Of a stretch of DNA of 15,396 nt, positions 13,937 through 15,396 are shown in pieces (position 1 is the stretch's first letter; each line of letters starts with the position of its first letter). A model generated the notes under the pieces. It saw only the letters and a list, made by a program, of their open reading frames with translations, made no database searches and was not told the DNA's origin. The stretch covers positions 1 to 15,396 of the forward strand of contig DBLZ01000057.1 of NCBI GenBank assembly GCA_002297545.1, given 5' to 3'. This DNA is from Prevotellaceae bacterium UBA711. GTDB lineage: Bacteria; Bacteroidota; Bacteroidia; Bacteroidales; Bacteroidaceae. Position numbers and translations under genes: made by a program.

Positions 13937-15396
13937 TAACCGTCATCAAACAAGCAATCAACGTGAAAAGGATACTGTCACTAATAACAACATGGGTGCT
14001 GTTATGTACAATTGGCGCCTTGGCTCAGACGGTGCGTGTGCAGGCACCAAGTCGGTGCGAGGTAGGGGCACGCATAAATGTCAGCTATGTGGTCGATACG
14101 CATGATGTGCAGGACATCAGGGTTGGGGAGTTCCCGGGTTTTGATGTGCTCTATGGACCATCCACCAGCACGCAAAGCTCTTTCCAGATGATCAATGGAA
14201 AGACCACCCAGTCCAGCTCCATCACTTTCACCTATGTCCTGCTTGCTAAGAAAGAAGGCGAGTTTAAAATTCCTGTGGCCAGCGTAGATGTAACCGGTAA
14301 GACCATACGCAGCAATTCCACTACCATCACCATTTTACCCTCGTCCAATGGAGGCGGCTCTGCCGGCACGCAAGGCCAGTCTGCCCAGCAAGGCAGGCCT
14401 CGTGACCGCCACGAATCCGCAGAGGCTTTGGGCGACAAAGACCTCTTTATCACGGCTACGGCCAGCAAGACAAAGGTGTTTGAGCAGGAAGCCGTCGTGC
14501 TTACCTATAAACTATACACATTGGTCAATATCCGTCAGTTGGTGGGTGAGATGCCCGAACTGGATGGCTTTCATTGCCAGGAACTGAATAACAAGGCTCA
14601 ACTGTCTCTGAAGTATGAGCACTACAACGGCCGCAATTATGGCACTGCCATTTGGCGACAGTATGTCCTGTTCCCGCAGAAGAGCGGTAAGCTGACCATT
14701 CCCAGCATATCTTTCGAGGCCGAGGTAGAGATGGCCAATGCCATGGCCGATCCGTTTGACCTCTTCTTTGGTGGCGGATCGCTCACTCAGATGGTCCGCA
14801 AGACTATACACACGCCATCGATTGACTTGGACGTTGCGGCTCTGCCTGTGCCCCGTCCCGACAACTTCTCCGGTGCTGTGGGCAAGTTCACCATGACCGG
14901 CACTATTGCTCCTGAGCAACTGAATGCCAACGATGCCGCCACTCTGAAGCTTGTTGTTTCCGGTCAGGGTAACATGAAGCTGATGAAAGCGCCCACCTTG
15001 GATGCTCCCAAGGATTTTGAGGTCTATACTCCCAAGGAAACGGACAAGACAACCAATACTGCTGCCGGTGCCAAGGGCAATGTCACCTTTGACTATGTCA
15101 TGGTACCGCGTCATGGGGGTAATTATACTATCCCTGCCGTAGAGTTTGTCTATTTCAATCCCGAAACGGCAAAGTACGTCACACTTCGTACCGACTCCTT
15201 CAATCTGTCTGTGGCCAAGGCCAAGGCAACCGCTACAAGCACGGTGACGGAGAAGGAAGACCTGCGTGTGCTGTCCTCTGACATCCACTTCATCAAGTCC
15301 GGGCGTGCCGACATACGCGACAGTGTGGACGATTTCTTCGGCACACTTGCCTATGCTCTGTGGTACCTATGCCTTGCGGCTGTCTTTATGATAACG
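13930..15396 (+). CDS. batD: BatD, large periplasmic protein, 3' end beyond window
   Basis: The frame stays open to the window end: 489 codons present, probably about 100 missing. The N-terminus is a signal sequence ending in GALAQ, followed by several Ig-like beta domains (VRVQAPSRCEVGARINVSYV; LFITATASKTKVFEQEAVVLTY; GKFTMTGTIAP), the order seen in BatD/oxygen-tolerance proteins. A membrane helix begins at about residue 473 (LAYALWYLCLAAVFM). Start choice: ATG 13930 overlaps the batC stop by 7 bases and gives a 33-residue leader; GTG 13963 gives a more compact signal peptide MKRILSLITT. Both are in frame and neither has a clear Shine-Dalgarno; I prefer the ATG for its coupling with batC, with moderate confidence. 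A Gly/Ser/Gln-rich linker lies near 140-160. Confidence 0.93.
   Translation, partial: MVITVIKQAINVKRILSLITTWVLLCTIGALAQTVRVQAPSRCEVGARINVSYVVDTHDVQDIRVGEFPGFDVLYGPSTSTQSSFQMINGKTTQSSSITFTYVLLAKKEGEFKIPVASVDVTGKTIRSNSTTITILPSSNGGGSAGTQGQSAQQGRPRDRHESAEALGDKDLFITATASKTKVFEQEAVVLTYKLYTLVNIRQLVGEMPELDGFHCQELNNKAQLSLKYEHYNGRNYGTAIWRQYVLFPQKSGKLTIPSISFEAEVEMANAMADPFDLFFGGGSLTQMVRKTIHTPSIDLDVAALPVPRPDNFSGAVGKFTMTGTIAPEQLNANDAATLKLVVSGQGNMKLMKAPTLDAPKDFEVYTPKETDKTTNTAAGAKGNVTFDYVMVPRHGGNYTIPAVEFVYFNPETAKYVTLRTDSFNLSVAKAKATATSTVTEKEDLRVLSSDIHFIKSGRADIRDSVDDFFGTLAYALWYLCLAAVFMIT

Noticed and set aside
13860..14105. Plus-strand 81-codon frame overlapping batC and batD
   Set aside because: Out of frame with both; BatC and BatD frames explain the region fully.

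Overview
The window reads as chromosome of a member of the Bacteroidota, most likely a Bacteroidales of the Prevotella type. The signs are TAnnTTTG (-7) promoter boxes, mostly weak Shine-Dalgarno sites, a secreted protein with a Por/type IX-like C-terminal domain, a DUF4301 gene, and a moxR-DUF58-bat (Bacteroides aerotolerance) operon. Genus is an inference from these features.

Left part (1-2730): a partial minus-strand RelA/SpoT-family (p)ppGpp synthetase and a plus-strand DUF4301 gene diverge from a 106-bp region carrying a -7 box for each direction. The RelA homologue starts inside what is normally the HD hydrolase domain. The DUF4301 protein carries motifs that resemble a UDP-sugar-pyrophosphorylase fold. 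Its gene is followed by a long inverted repeat and a strong intrinsic terminator.

Middle (2829-6541): a minus-strand pair encodes surface or secreted proteins. The first is only the C-terminal end of a parallel-beta-helix-like protein, cut off by an in-frame stop. The second is intact, has 850 residues, overlaps the first by 8 bp, and carries four EYFWDxDPG repeats, a PKD-like segment, a dockerin-like calcium motif pair and a sorting domain. Upstream of the broken gene lie about 800 bases without a convincing gene. They hold a compact set of hairpins with a 9-bp loop-loop complementarity and a switch-like alternative pairing before a U-run on the minus strand. They also hold a separate plus-strand intrinsic terminator with no obvious gene in front of it. 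This is the least explained part of the window.

Right part (6542-15396): a minus-strand MFS transporter diverges from a seven-gene plus-strand operon: moxR, a DUF58 vWA-like gene, a BatD/DUF4381-like membrane protein, batA, batB, batC and batD (cut by the window end). The operon has a very good promoter (TTTG-N19-TAACTTTG) with an inverted repeat across its upstream box. MoxR ATPases are thought to act as chaperones or activators with vWA-domain partners. BatA and BatB are membrane-anchored vWA proteins with intact MIDAS residues, BatC is a periplasmic TPR protein and BatD is a large periplasmic protein anchored by a membrane helix. Together they probably form one envelope complex linked to stress and oxygen tolerance.
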